Of a stretch of DNA of 64,000 nt, positions 47,665 to 62,600 are shown one piece after another (within the stretch, counting starts at the first letter, position 1; every line of letters starts with the position of its first letter). The position numbers and the translations under genes were made by a program. Location: contig CM076654.1 of assembly GCA_038496675.1 (NCBI GenBank), positions 13,540,981 through 13,604,980 of the forward strand. The letters run 5' to 3'. The notes under the pieces were generated by a model. That model made no database searches, was not told the origin of the DNA, and saw nothing but the letters and a program-made list of their open reading frames with translations. Source of the stretch: Rachycentron canadum (taxonomy: Eukaryota; Chordata; Actinopteri; Carangiformes; Rachycentridae).

Positions 47665-50600
47665 CTAGGTGCCATTGTCTGTCATGCTGGAGGAGTCTGG
47701 AGAGGCTGCTGTTGGGGTTGATGGCTGGTCTGTGCTCTGCACTGGAGATCCGTCTTTAGGCCAATGCCGCTGGCTCAGATTCTGATGCAGTTCATCCAGT
47801 TCAGCTGGAAGGGGGATCCCTAGCTCCTGGTTGAGAGACAGAGCCTCAAACCAGTCCTCCAGTTTCTGGAAAGGTGGACTGAGGGAGGAGGAAAGGGCAA
47901 GGAGGGCACACAAAGGGGTTTAAGGTTAAAACCAGACTGACAAGGCTGAGAGAAAACATGAGGAAGCAATTTGGCTGCAGGGGCATGTCCCTTAGCAGGC
48001 AGGTTGAGATGGCATCTGAAATTAGTTGTTTTTCTCTTTGTACCTCTGCAGAGACTGGCAGGACACTGGGACTCAGGGTGAATGTCCACATGTTTCTCTT
48101 GTAGACTTTTGAATTATATACACTCTCATTCCCATTAATGTTTGCTACATGGCTTTTGCATCTCTCTTGATTCTGCCAAGCTACCATTGAGTGTTATAAT
48201 AACAGCAGGTGCTCACCGGTTGTCTGGTGTGAGGTCACAGCAGGCCACAGCCAGTGGAAAGAAAGCTGGTGGACTATCCTCGGGGAGGAACTTCTCCACA
48301 AACTTGCCAACATTCAGGCCAAAGTCCAGCGTCCTGGGCAGGCACTCAGGGTCTGCATACACTTTTCCAATGATCTGATTCATAGGACAGAAGAGGAAGT
48401 AAGGGTCAATCAATTTATAGATACAGACACATTTATAATCAAATAGCAGAATGAATGAGGCACAGACTGTAACATTTTGAGCATATTAGCTAGTAGTTGC
48501 ATAGTTGCACTTTAGATCTGTAGGTATATGAAACTTGCTTGGTAAATTTTTGTTGTCATGTCTGATAATAAAGTTGTAAGCAGAAGCTGTTTTAAAGGTG
48601 TTTACCTAGAACCTCCATCATTCAAAGTTTTTGGGTAAAAGCACTGAAATCAGAAGCTTTGTAACAGGAAATATCAAATCAGATAATCAGGGTTAGATCA
48701 GCATGTTCCTACCTCACACAGTACAATTCCAAAGGAGAAAATGTCAACCTTCTCATCATAGCGTTTACCTGAAATAACATCAAGTGAAAGAAGTAAATGC
48801 ATTGACCCACACACTAAATTATCCTCTGTAAGCCAATAGGAAATTAATTCTTTGGTGAGCAACTCACCATTTAGCATCTCTGGAGCCATCCAGTAAGGGT
48901 TTCCTACAACAGTATACCTCTTCTTTCTGTCAATGCGCCTGAAAACCCTCTTCTTAGTGGAAGGTTTTTCAGGTGGAGGCTTTACTTTCTCTTCTACTAT
49001 GAGTCGGGAGAGTCCAAAGTCAGCCACGACCACAGTGTTGTCCTGTTGAAAGATGACGGTTTTAATGGTTCAGTCTGAGGTCCATTTGAAGTGAACAGCC
49101 AAATTAGTAGAAACATTTCTACTTGACATATTTAACTGTCATTCAACTTTAACTAAATTTTTTAGTTACCCATGGAAATGGAATAATGCTCTACAGGGTA
49201 AAGGGCTCATTACTATAGTAAATAGAGTCTCTATTCATAGCTGCTTATTTATTGCAATATTGTCTTGACATCATATTAAACTTTCACATTAAAATTTTAC
49301 AGCTACTCTGTCAATTGTGCTCTTTCTATGGACACAACTGTCTTTGCAAATCATAGGACAGGGAACAACATTCCCTCAGATTATTAAATCAACAAACTGT
49401 TCCTACCCCTTAATCTCATATCTTTCACTTTCTGAAGTTGAATGGTTGGTAAAATACCATGTCACCTACCAGTTTAACCAGGCAGTTGTGAGAGTTGAGG
49501 TCTCTGTGTATGATACTCATTGAGTGAAGGTAGGCCTGAACCAAAGAGAAAAAGAAAGGTAAAACTTGCATAAAGAAAAATGTCCTTTCATATAGAAAAA
49601 CTTTTCTACACTATCCACACTCTTCCATGAATGATGCCATCTTTAATCCTTAATCCAAATCTGTACTACAACCTAAAACGTTTTACTATGCCTTTACATG
49701 CAGGTAAAGTTTAAATGTAGTATTACCACTTAGCATTTTACAAACTAGATAAGAGAAAACTAACCCCTGCTGTTGCGTAGATTAATCTCAAGACCACTTG
49801 CTGTAGCCATAATGCCTGAAAGGGAACTCTGAGGCACATTTACACACCTATAGATGGCTGATAATAGCAGCTGGAGATTTGTAATCTTTGTAGCCAACTC
49901 ACCATGCCAGAGGCAATGCTTTTTGCAAAGCTCACCCTTTGCTCCCATGGAAATGGGTCCTGTTTTAAAATAAATAAAAACAGAAATGAATAGAAGGTTC
50001 CTCAGAGGCCATAATGCTTAACAGGAGTAAATACTAAATCATTTTGCATCAAGGTGGAGACAGGAAAACACCACTAAATAGTATCAGTACAAAAATTAAA
50101 CCTTAAAAAAAAAAAAAAAAAGACAGTCTAAATTGACCCCTCCCCACATACTGTAAATATAGTTAAACAAAAAAGAAAACACTCTCCCTCTCCTCGTTGG
50201 GCTATGTGCTGAGCTGTTCCTTAGAGACAGTCAGCTGTGGGAGGAGGGCAGCACAGCTCTTTAAATTTCACCTGGGAACACTTTCTACAACTTTTTCCAT
50301 TCCACGTTTCAGCCAGTTGACATGCCACCCAGCCCATATAGGCCACTATCATTGTAGAGTTTACTCCAGGTCAGCCACCTCCCACATGACTCTGAGCTGC
50401 AAACGCCTCCTACTGTGACCACTGAAGGGTTTTTGTGCTCTACTGTGGAAGAGGGGAGTAAAAGAGTTAACCGAATCAACTGGGTTAACTCACTGTGTCT
50501 CTGATGAAATCCTTCAGGGTGCCTCCCTCGATAAACTCAGTTATCAAATTGAGCCTCTTGTCTTTATATAGCACACCGATGAACTTCAGAACATGTGGAT

Positions 50601-53600
50601 GATCGAGGCTTCGCATTACTTTAACCTGAGATGAGTGAAAGAAAGAATGAAATTCACCATTATAAATGCATATTAGCTGTAATTAATAATCATTAAAAAA
50701 AATAAAATAAAAATACAGCAAAACTCAGGCAAATGTTTTTTCAGAAGACTGGTGCAAAATAACCTCAAACACCAAGGTACAAAGAGGTAACTGCTGGAAC
50801 AAGTGGTATGCTTTCAATTATGAGTATAATAAATCACAGCTCTATGCAGAGCCAGGGGACTCTGTTTTGTCTATGAGGAAGTGCAGGCCTCCTGCTGCAG
50901 ATTACCAACCTCCTTTAGGAAAGTTTTCTGGGTCTCCTCATCACAGCGGATCAGCTCCTTCATCACCATCACCTCTCCTGTGGCTTTATGAGTCACCTGT
51001 CAGCAGAACAAAAGCACATGTGTATTTAACCCCATTGCATGAGAAACCAAAGAAGTCCTGAATGGTAGGAGTGAAATACATGGTGAAGAACTGATGGGAC
51101 TATGATGCTGACCTTGATGGCCTGTCCGAAGAAGCCTTTTCCTAAGATTTCTCCATGGATGAGGTCACATGGACGGAAGATGCGATGAGAGCAGCTACTG
51201 GATGATCTCAAGGATTCAGAGCGTCCAATGTCTCGTGTATTAAAAAGCGACTCTTTTGGAGAATTTGGCCCAGGTGACTTGCATATGCTGTTACTCCGTC
51301 TGCAGTAGAGAGAATATGGCTAATTAACAAATAAATGTACTCACTTCTTGTCCATTGATGACCCACAATATAGGCCGAACGTACCTCAGAGACCTCCTTT
51401 TCAGTGTGCCATCATCAACCACATCTGTTCTCTCCAGGACTGCATCCGAAGGTGAAGACAGTCTCATGCGGGAGGTGGCTGGGACTCCCAACCGGCTCCT
51501 GGGCGATCCCAGTCTGAGCCGATCCAAACGCTGCCTGACTGGGTCATACTCTATAAGCAGCTGCAGCGTGTGACTGGTGCGGTGGATAAGATCATCTACC
51601 TAAAAAACAATCAGATTTAGGATTAAAGGATTTCACATGATTTGCAAATTATTACTTCCGAGGGCCATATGACACTTTGCAATAAAGAAATTTTGATTTT
51701 AACCAAAGGACCATGGATAATTATTTATAAACCAGAATACCACCTTGTGGCACACCACTGTTTAGTAGGGTTAATAAAATATTAACCATTTGTGTAAAAC
51801 TTTGCTAAAAACACATTTTGTGCAGTCACAGTAACCTTTACCCTTAACCAACAAACATCTAATCAGTTCGTTCTGGAGTCCAAATGAACACTTTGAAGGG
51901 ACTCCCTCAAAAATGACTGAAATATTGCTTTCACAAGGCCAAAATCATCACTGTGACCTTGACCTTTGCCAACCAAAATCAAATTATAATATCCTTGAGT
52001 CCAAGGTTGTGTCCAAAACCACTCATTCACTCCTCTCACTATCCAGGAAGGTCTATGTAGAGGACTATGAGCTCATCAACTTTCAGACACAACCTAAGTA
52101 ATTTTTTGCATGACAGTACACATTGGTTGGTTAGTGACCATCAGCCGTACTACTTTTTATGATGCATTGTGGAAGACTATGAATCCACTATATACGGTAT
52201 GATAACTCTCACTATAGTTTCACACAAAATGGTGACTGGTCACTATATAAGTGGATAATATTTGTGCTAAATTTAAAGAAATCCCCTCCAGGTATTACTG
52301 AGATATCACCAAAATGAGACAGACGGACAGTTATATGGTTGGATGGACAACATGAAAACATTATGTCACCATGCCTGCGAGGAGGCTTAACAAAAACTTT
52401 ATTGGAATGAATGTCATTTTGTGAAGGTGAGGTGTTGGGAATTAGCCTTTAAGCGCAGTCGCTCCACATACCATACTCTCCCAGCTGAAGTATGTAGAAA
52501 GGATGGAGGAATATCAGGAATGCCAAAAATCACATTATATAATAAGAACATACCTTTTCAAATACCCTCAACTAATTCTCTTGACCTTCATAAGGTCACA
52601 GTAATTAGCTTCATTCAAAGAATTTCAGATTACACATCACTCCATGAGATCATAGTTATGTGTAAGGTATGAACTCACCTCCTCCTCCATTAATGTCCCC
52701 ACTGGGAGGCCATTGATCTCTAGGATCCTGTCTCCAACATGGATGGCATTTCGCACCTCTGGACTAATAAGCATCCCTCTGACCCTGGAACAACACAATA
52801 CCAACACCAATAAGTTATTATTAGCAAAGTAGAAGAAATTTACCCATTTAATGTCAGAAGATTAAGGACAACTGGGTCAGTCTGCTGGCCAGCCAGTACT
52901 AAAACACACTTACATCAATTTGAATCAATTTCAACCTTTTCCTGTAGTGACACACTTACACACATCAGTGCCCTGCTATTTAGCAAACCTATAATCAGTC
53001 TTGCGTAAAGCGTTACTGTTGTCACCACAGGGCTGTGAAAAAGCTACAGAGATCAACCTCCATCAGGTGCCACTTACTCTTTGACTTGGACACTCGCTGA
53101 ACCGTTGACGTCCCTCAACACTGAGACAGAGAGGCCCCTCTTGCCATTGGCTGCAGAGGGCATCGAGATTAGGGTAACTGTGTGGGGCAGGGAGTCTAGC
53201 ACAGAGTCATGTGAACGCTTTTCCAACATGGGTGTAAGGACCACCTGCTTGTAGCACTTTCCACTGTAAAAACAACAGGAGAGGGAGTGGAGCATTACAT
53301 GTAGAGACGTGTGCTTGTTAATTACTGTTACAAAGAAGGCAAACATTAAGGAGTTGTGCAATAATGACTAACTAATAATAACTAAGAAAATTTAAGATGA
53401 ACATTAACTTGAGGACATTCTTGCCTGCTATTCTTCACATTCATACTTGCATGCAAATAAACTTGCATGTTAACTGGAAAATACACATGTCATACATGAG
53501 TAAAATGAGTGATGATGGCATATATGCAGGGGACTCACCAGTAGAGTTTTGATCGTTCCACTAAGGCGTAGGTATCCCTGTCCTCAATCACCACCTTACA

Positions 53601-56600
53601 ACTCAGACACACGAAGCACTCAGGGTGATACTTGTGCTCTCCAGCCACCTGGAACCACAAAACCAACCAGCTAATCTTCACAGTGCGAAGCTCACAGAAA
53701 TAATATGCTGACGGTGAGGCTGCTGTCCCGCTGTGCCGTGCATTGCTCTTCAGAGATGAGTGTGTTGTGCTGCGTGTTGTTTTCTTCCCTTCTCTTCTTA
53801 TGACCAGTGACACAGTCGAAACACCTGCTTCACTCTTAGTCTGTCTGGAATCTGTTATGATGTCACCTCCCTCTGCAGGTCTGAGCCGCTCGTCCTGCTG
53901 ACGATCTGGCTTTCAACAATCTGTCATGTGCTTGCTTTCTCATGAACACTGCCTACACGTCACTGACCAATTTCTCTTTCTGCAATTTAATCCAGACACA
54001 CATATCCTCTGGCTTTTTAATACTCACTCTGTCATGCAAGATGAGATAATGTGCCCAGCCCTCGGCAAGCAGGTAATCTAATTGTGCACATAGCTAAGCG
54101 TGAAACATTTCAGCTTCAATTATGAAACTTGAGTTAAAGAAAATAAGCCTTTTAAATTCACCTCCAGGCAAACCTACATATACACCTGAGTGATGTGGAG
54201 GTAAATGGAGGCAGGGAGATTTCAGGATATTGTTTCCCAATTCCATATACAGTTAATAAATTACACTGATGTAATAGGGCTAAAAAATTAAGCGTGAAAG
54301 TGTAATAGTTATGAACTGTAACACAATCTGTTTCACTACCACTGACAATTTATTTTTATTTATCCATCTGTGAGCAGCTTCCCCATTTCCCAGCTATAGA
54401 CTCACTGTTTAGTTATCTACATGTTAAGTTGGACTTCTTCCCACAGTTACCACGCCTGAGAGGGAGGGAATCAGTGCTGGGAAAAGATGCACAGACATTA
54501 AAGTGATGTAAGCCAAATCATTGTGACATCTCAGGAGTTTGTCTGCACCTCCCTGCCTTCAAGCCAAGAACAGAACCACAGGCACGATCTGCCACAGGCT
54601 TTAAAGAGAGCTGTAACAACAAGATCAAAGTGAAGAAAAGCAGGGCTAATTTTAGCAGAAATTAGTCCCCAGCAGTCGAGGTGGAAAATATGAAACCAGA
54701 CAGCAAAAGCAGTTAAATTAGAAAAAAATTATTACCAAAAAAATACAACAATCATCTTCAGTGAATCAATAAACTAACAAATCGTTAAAACCAGGACAAA
54801 GACAATACTGTTCTGGACTTGAATGCCTAACAAGCAGCAGCAGTCCTGCATGACCCTCCTCTGCTGATGGACCACAATGATTCTCTTTCTGGCTGAGAGG
54901 CTGCAATGCCAATGCTGCTCTGCCAAAAACACTTGGCTTCCCTGGTTGATGAAGCAGGATGCCAATACTAAATAGAGGAGTCCATTATGTGTGTTGCTTG
55001 GTGGCAAAAAGAAAAACTTCAGTCTGGCTCCATGTTGGACAAGTGACCCCGGGTGTGACCAGCAAGAGCTGCTGCCACCTGAATTTCATGTTTCGACCTG
55101 TAGATACTAAATTAAAGCTGGCTCACGTTTGACATTTATCTGGTGCCAGTTTGTTATTTAAAACCTACCTTGAATTTGTGAAAGTTAGTTAGTTTGGAAA
55201 TGTAACTTGCAGTCTGTATCAGTCTGAAGGTACAGCCACTTATTGTAAATATAGGTGAATAGTTAAGTCTGCTATGTGTTGAGTTAGCTGGGATCTCACA
55301 AAAACAAAAGTGAGATGAAGGAAATAAGTGAAAAATTAAAAACAGGTATTTTCTGTTTTGATGTTTGCTGAATTGTCCACAGGTAGTAGGTACAGGAAGC
55401 TTAACCATAGCACAAAAGCACAAGCACATAGCAAGTAGTGATGGGTCATGAGGTCAGTTACATTACAATATCTGGCCAAGGTTTGCAAACATTAGCCAGT
55501 AAGCTGCAGGTCATACCAGACAAAGAAAGCTTGTAGTAACTAAACCCCCTGACATCATTGAAGTGGGCAAGGATGCGTTTTACTGCTTCTAAATAAAGTT
55601 TCTTTCAATTTCTTGAAGTAAAGATACTTTACAGTTCATAATGAGTGGTAGACTGTGGGTCATGTCTACAAAACCACTCTGCCACAGAGGTCTGCGTGTG
55701 ACAGGCTCTAAAAACCACCTCATGTTCAAGCATCTTCCCACTAGATCCTCTGTGTACTTGAGGAAGTGAAATTTGGAGAAGCTCAGCCAAGAGAGGGAAA
55801 AGAAAGAGGCCTCAAGGGGGGGAAACTAATTCACAAGTGAGGTCTAGGATCTAGGGTCCAGTCCAGTTGCTATTTTGAGCAACTACCTATGCAAAGTATC
55901 ACTTATCTGTAATCGCCACAAAAACAGGCCCCCTGCCTTTTAATGCATGTTCGTGTTAATGTGGAGCAGTGGGGAGAATCGGGTACGCAGAGAGCACTGA
56001 CACGCTCTGTGGGCACTCTGGTATTATTTAAGTAGAGGGGGAAATTGTTGGCAGTTGTTCTAATATAATTCATGGCAAGGCAGATCCTGAAAGCATGAAA
56101 ATTACATCGCAATGTACATTTTCACAGTAGCAAAACACCAAACCAGAAAGAAAAAAGAAAGGCACATTGTAAACAATACAGCTGCTCTAACAGCCTGGTG
56201 GGCTGTGATGCTCATCATATGCCTGAGAAGCATCTTTAACAGAAGGACATGGCATTGAAAAACCATCTTTGTAGAGTTTGGCTAGAACAAGCCATAGCTC
56301 GTTGACATGACATCACATGTCATGTTAATGTTTAAAGACTATTTCAACGGGTTAACATACCACTTCTGTAGAACTTCATTGACATCATGACTTTAAAGGC
56401 TTCAAAAACCCTGAATCCTACACTTGGTAACGCACTTTGTTACAGTCTTTCAAAAATCCCTCCATCCATCAGCTATACTGCTCATCTTTCTCGCTCAAAT
56501 TTCTCTATAATGGGTGAAATTGTTTACTATGAGAACAGCAGACATACCATGGCAGGTCCAGTCATGAGCAGAGAGCAACCGTGACAGAGCTCTCCAAACT

Positions 56601-59600
56601 TCTCCCAGTAGTGTTTGCGACAGTACAGCTTGCCATCTTTCTCATAGTACCAGTTGGTCAGGTGGTCACGGCACACAGAGCACCTGTGAGGACAAAAAAA
56701 CAAAAAACAGTCCTGGTCATGTATTCACATAACAAAATACATGAACAGAGAAAAGGGAAGAGAAGAAGACTGTCAGCAGTGGCTTTTTCAACTCTAAGGC
56801 CTGGTGTATTATGTCAAAGGTGGGTGATAGAGTTCTTTCAATACCAGGACTAGTGTCGGAAAAGCCTCTGATAGTGTGTAAGTACTAGATTGGGTGACTA
56901 GTACGCAAGCCTATGCGCTGATCTGATTCCACTCTATTAATTAACTTTAAAGTTTCACACACAATTTTACTTTTTCCCATCCTGCAAATTAATTCTTCTT
57001 TGCCACTCTAGAGCAGTTGCCCACACAGTGTAGCCACTGGCAACTACTGTTTTAGCGCAGCGAAGAATTGATTTTCAGTCATTAGTGTAGCCAATAGCAA
57101 AATGTTAGCAATTTGTAATACTTTACACTGAAAGGTCCAATGTGTGGAGTATGTAAGCCATTATTAAGGAGTGGCTCCAGTATTAGCAGGAATGTGTAGT
57201 GTAGTATAGGAATTGTTTATTACGCAACACTGTCAAATACTTTGTCTTTTAAAAGACTCATAGAAAAACAGCAAATCATATTGTAATTAACTTTAATGGT
57301 AAATTAATCATTTGCTATTTTTTTTGGTATAAATTTTGTAAGAGATGACACAAAAAAAATGTAAGCATTAAATACTTGAACCATCATCCAAACAAACAAG
57401 GTGAACTTTTTTTTGTCATAACTCATTCCTCATATTAGAGACATTACATTTGAGTGAATGGTGTTAAATAATGAAACATAGCCCTGAAAACCAATCATCA
57501 TTCCGAAAACAGCACTTTCAACTCCAAGGGTGGACAGGACAGGAACATTAGCTGGGGGCATGTTCCTGATGACGGAAACATGTACTTTTCTCTGTAGTTA
57601 ACAAGGTGTAGGACACAGTAAATGCCTCGTTCGTGAGATGTGCTGTGTCTTGCTTATGCACTGTTGTTTGTGCAGCATTGCAGTATAAGAAAAACAGACG
57701 GCAACATGAGTTGTTCTATTATTGAAAGAGGAGAATCTGCAAGGGCCTTGCAGATGGTGGCCTCAAGGAACATTTGGTTATTAGCCTCTGCACACCACCA
57801 ACAAGGCAGCCAAATTCTTAGTCAATTTCCAGCACCTTAATAGGATCCAGTTGTTTAAGAAAAACTGGAGCTCAACTTTGACAACAAGCTATAGTCTGTT
57901 TAAACAGGCTAACAAAAATCACAATGAGGGCAAAGTCCTTGGACCTCCTCTTGTTGTTTATTATGCAGTTACTTAACTTAGTAATTGACTCATTGTGCAT
58001 TTTCTTATCTAGGTCATTGCAAATACTAATAGCCTATCCCATTAGCCTTGCGGTCAAAGGTGCAACCCATATAACTAACATCCAGGGTGAATTCAGGAAC
58101 TTGAGTTAACTTTCTCCCTCAAACTTCTCTTCTGTTAAGACTTTAATTAAGGGGAAAAGCGGCATATGTAACATTATAAATAGTTAGAAATGAAGAATAT
58201 GTCATATTTCATTCCCCTTTCTTGTAGTTTCAATAATACCAATCCAAAAGCTCAATGATCCAAGCTGTCACCTGAGAAGATACTTGGCAAATTAAGGCTG
58301 CAACTTCAGGACAAAATGTTCAGAGTGAGGAATGCTGAAGTTGCCAGCAGACTGGGAAGCACCTGCAGGCTACAACTGTTCTTCAAACAAGCTGCACTGG
58401 TTATGCAAAATGGTGGCAGCAGGTTTGACTGCCAGAATACAATCAAGGATGAACCACTCTGTCAGAGATTAGGTTACTGAAACGTCTGCAGTCTTGTTTT
58501 TTATACTGGAGCTGCCATTCAGACCTTACAAATACCACAACCGTTGTACAGGCTTTTTGTTTTCACCTTGGTTTTAAGTCATTTGAGCGCTAGAGAATTC
58601 AAATTTAGGTGATGAGGTGCAGGTACATGAATCACAATAAACTACTGTTTGGACATTGTTTTACCACTGAATAGAAATGTAAAACATTCACAGGGTTACT
58701 TCTCTATATGCAAATTGCTTTCAGGAATGACTACAACAATAAAGTCTCAAATAACACTACAGACTTCCTGATCAACAACTATTTTAAAATCACTGATATG
58801 ATCTTCACCAACAGAACTGTGAGAGCTCTGCTGATACTGTACTCTTTTGGAAAATACTCTCAATGCTCATGTTTCTTACCAATGATATTAGGAAGGTCAC
58901 TGTTGTTGTATATCATAAATATGCATGATGACATGACCGAAATATTAGTTTGAGAGGAAAGTGATTTTGTTTTTAGTTTTTAATGTTGTGGTGGCGTGCT
59001 TGTAGCAGCCTTCAGCTGAGTCTCATCCATCTCATTGGTCCCTGCACTGCAGGTATAGTTGATGCAGGCTTATTGATTTTGGCAAAGATTGCAGATATTA
59101 CGTTCATAGTCTATGGTATTAGTTAAGGAAAAAAAATGTTTGTGAAAAGTGGAGGGTTAGGGAGGCAGTGGATCTGAGGCAAAGTTACATTTCACCATTT
59201 ATCATGAAATGGCATCCATGTTAATGGCCTTATGACAAATAATGTGGTAAAAGTTATCTCATGAACAGACAACAGTAAGTAGGGACTCCTAAGTCTGGAA
59301 ATTGTTCAAATTGTAAATGATGCTGCAGCTGGATTTTATATTCATCTTTAGTTGCACTCAATAACTGTTTTAAATTTGTTTTTCTGAGCTTTGAAGAACA
59401 GCTTTTGGCCTATTTGCACCATCAACCTGGTCATTTTAAATACTTAATTTCAAACCTTTTATTTTCTGTTTGAATCCATTTGAAAAGACTTTGTTGTTGA
59501 ATCATTTATTAATTTATGAAATTAATATTAATTTATTAATTCATATGCTTAACTTGTAAATTTAATACTTTGTATTATCTCATCATCATTGTGGCTTGTA

Positions 59601-62600
59601 AATGAGGACATATCACAGAGTGATGTGAATTAAACAAAATTCTAGTTTCACAGAGTTTGTGACAGATAACAAGTTCACTTTTAAACAGTAAGAGCTCCCA
59701 CTCTAAACATATGTTTGTCACAATTTCTCAAATGTTTACAAATCTTGAGATTGAATCTTGAAAGCAAATGAGGAATTAATAATACATATATTTTGTTAAA
59801 TATTTCAGCCATCAAGGAGTGTTATTGGGATTTGGTTTAAAACCCAGTATAAGTCAGGCTACAGTATACACAGCAATACTGGTGGGGTCAGTATCAATAT
59901 TGTCTGGTGTAATGCACACATTAGTTCCTATCAGATAAGAGCTACATGATGAGCACAATGAAGACAAGGACTAAAAAAATGGAGCTAATATGTATAACTC
60001 TGTCTGTACAGGTGTAGCATAAAAACCGAAAACTTCCACTTTGTCCGCTTTGTTCTGAACAAAAAGCATTCCAAGACAAAACTAGCCAATAAACTATAAT
60101 TATTGTCCATTACATCCCAATAATATGTCAAGATAAAGTGATGTAATGGTGCTTATAAAAACACCTAACTTCCTCCTATATATGCTGGTGAATGGGAGGC
60201 GGGCACGCTAAACTCAGGTGGTTCTTCATGAACAATGCAATGGTGCTGCCTGGACAAACACTAGAAAGTAAACATTACTCATTTCCTTAAATCCACATTC
60301 CTGCTGGAGAGTATTCTTTTGTTGGCATATGAAGTAGAGATATTTTGAAAGGAACCTTTAGTAGTGGGTTTGGGGATCTGCAGAGGGAGTGTTTCACTTA
60401 TAGAAAGACCTTATATAAGGGTGTTTGATTATTGTATTCCTACTGTTCTCCACAACAACCTCTTTCCATAAAGTGGAGATGTGATAGTTTCTTTACTCAT
60501 ATAACAAGGACAGTCTGTAATAGAATTTATTTTGGATGATATGTCTAAAGTTGCCTTTAATTTCAACAATATGTGAAAAAAGCAATTTGGCAATATAGAA
60601 TTCAATGAATTATTATCATGATCAATGTATCTGCTGATTATCTCCTTTGTTGAATTATTCTTCTTTGAATCATTACTTACTACTAAAATGTCAGAAAGTC
60701 TAACATAGCCAGTTTTATGTTAAAACCTGAGGATAATTCAATTTATTACATATCTGACAAAGAAACACATTTGAGAAGCTGGAAGCAACAACCTTTTGCT
60801 TTGATAACTATAATGACTAAAATTATTCACCAGTTATCAAAAGAATTAATTTGCTCTCAATCAAATAATCAAGTTAATCAACTTTTGGCAGACTGTTTTG
60901 GCACGGCATACAATTATGGTCTAGAATACAAAGGTTGCAAGTTTTGCAAGAATTCAGAATAAAGAGGACAATGGCAAGTCTCTTAAAATTTATTTAACAT
61001 TTTCATAATACTTTCAGCTGTTGTGTTTTAATGCTATACCCCCACTGAACTAGGCTGGAAAACAAAATAAGAAGGTGCATACTATGATTGTTCACAAAAT
61101 TCCCATTTATTTGTAATTTAATATTTAACTGCAGAGAAATTAAATGAGAATAGATCGGGAGTATTAAATATCACAATTCTGCATTGTTTGAACAATGTTA
61201 TATAAAACACAGCACTCTGACTTTGAGGCCAAGTTTTATGATGGTGTCTGGAGCTCTATACACAAGTACAAGACAGGAAATATCAAGCTTTGTTTGGGGG
61301 GGGGGGGGGGGGACAAGATTCTGCAGTCAGTGTCTGACACAGTGGTCTCACACCTCTGAATCGCTGTCTAGGAATGCAGAACACAGCGGAGTGGTAACGT
61401 GCCGTTACCTATAGGCCTCAATAACACTGCCAGGTTTACTGGAACAAGAGTGACCTCAGCTTGTAAGAATGCCACACAAGGTGGAGGTGCATGGAGGGCA
61501 GAGTGTCATGTGGACAATAGACAATAGGAATATCACAGCAGGTATCAAAATAACAAAGACGTTTTATTTTTGCCGTGCTATTTCTTTAAAGACCTTAGAT
61601 GTTTTATTCTTTAAGCTAAATAATTGCCTCGCAAAAGATTTGAGCGAGCGCCACATTGCTGCGATGGGAGTGATATCTCAAAGCTTGTAATACAAAAGAA
61701 AGTCAAACCTTAGAGGGACAAAAAGCAAAAAGCTTTACATGATTGACAATACTGACAGTTGTTTTAAGCTAGTGTAACTGAAGACATTTCAAAGATGCTA
61801 CTATGAAGGCTGATGCCAAATAACGTGAGCGAGTAAAAAAGTAGCTACAAAGAAAGGGAGAAGATCCATGGTGAGTAACATTGCTATGTCAGGAACTTTG
61901 AGATGACAGAGGGAGCTGTATGTTTTTGAACAGTCAGTGTTTGGAAAGAGTCAGATCCCGGGTTATGTAAGGACACAGCTAGATACTGGCTCAAAACTTC
62001 AAGAGAATTATTTCAGTTGTCAGAAACAGGCAACACAGTCAGTATTAAATCTGCTCTATTCTGGAGTCTTTTTGGACACACCAGAAGGCTGCCAGAGCCA
62101 GACTCCAGTCATGAAAACCAAATGATTTTTGGATACACAGTACAAGGCCTCTGAGAAAAAGCTGTGCTCCAGTCAACTACATTAACAGATTTATGTTACA
62201 CCCAGCTCTTAATCATCTGCTTTATAATGTTAGGGTCTGATTGGGCACAATGTTTCTTTTCATCAAAATCCTCCAGCCAGTTCAGTCCTCACATGGCAGT
62301 TTTGACCACTGTCATCAGCTTTTAAAAAATCTTATCTTACAATAAAAGAAGCTTCTGGTTTTAACCAAAGAGAAACACTTGTGAGTGTTGGCATGTACAG
62401 TATGTTGACATCCAGCCACAGGTTCACTACACCATACAGATTTATTTTACTGTAGGGCAGTGACCTGCGAAAACTAGAGCTAACATCAACTCCATTGTGG
62501 CAATCATTAAACCTTAAAGCGCGGGGGGGGGGGGGGGTTAAAGTCCATTTCAGACCATTTCACTGACCAATCTATACTCAAGACCCATCCTCATATCCCC

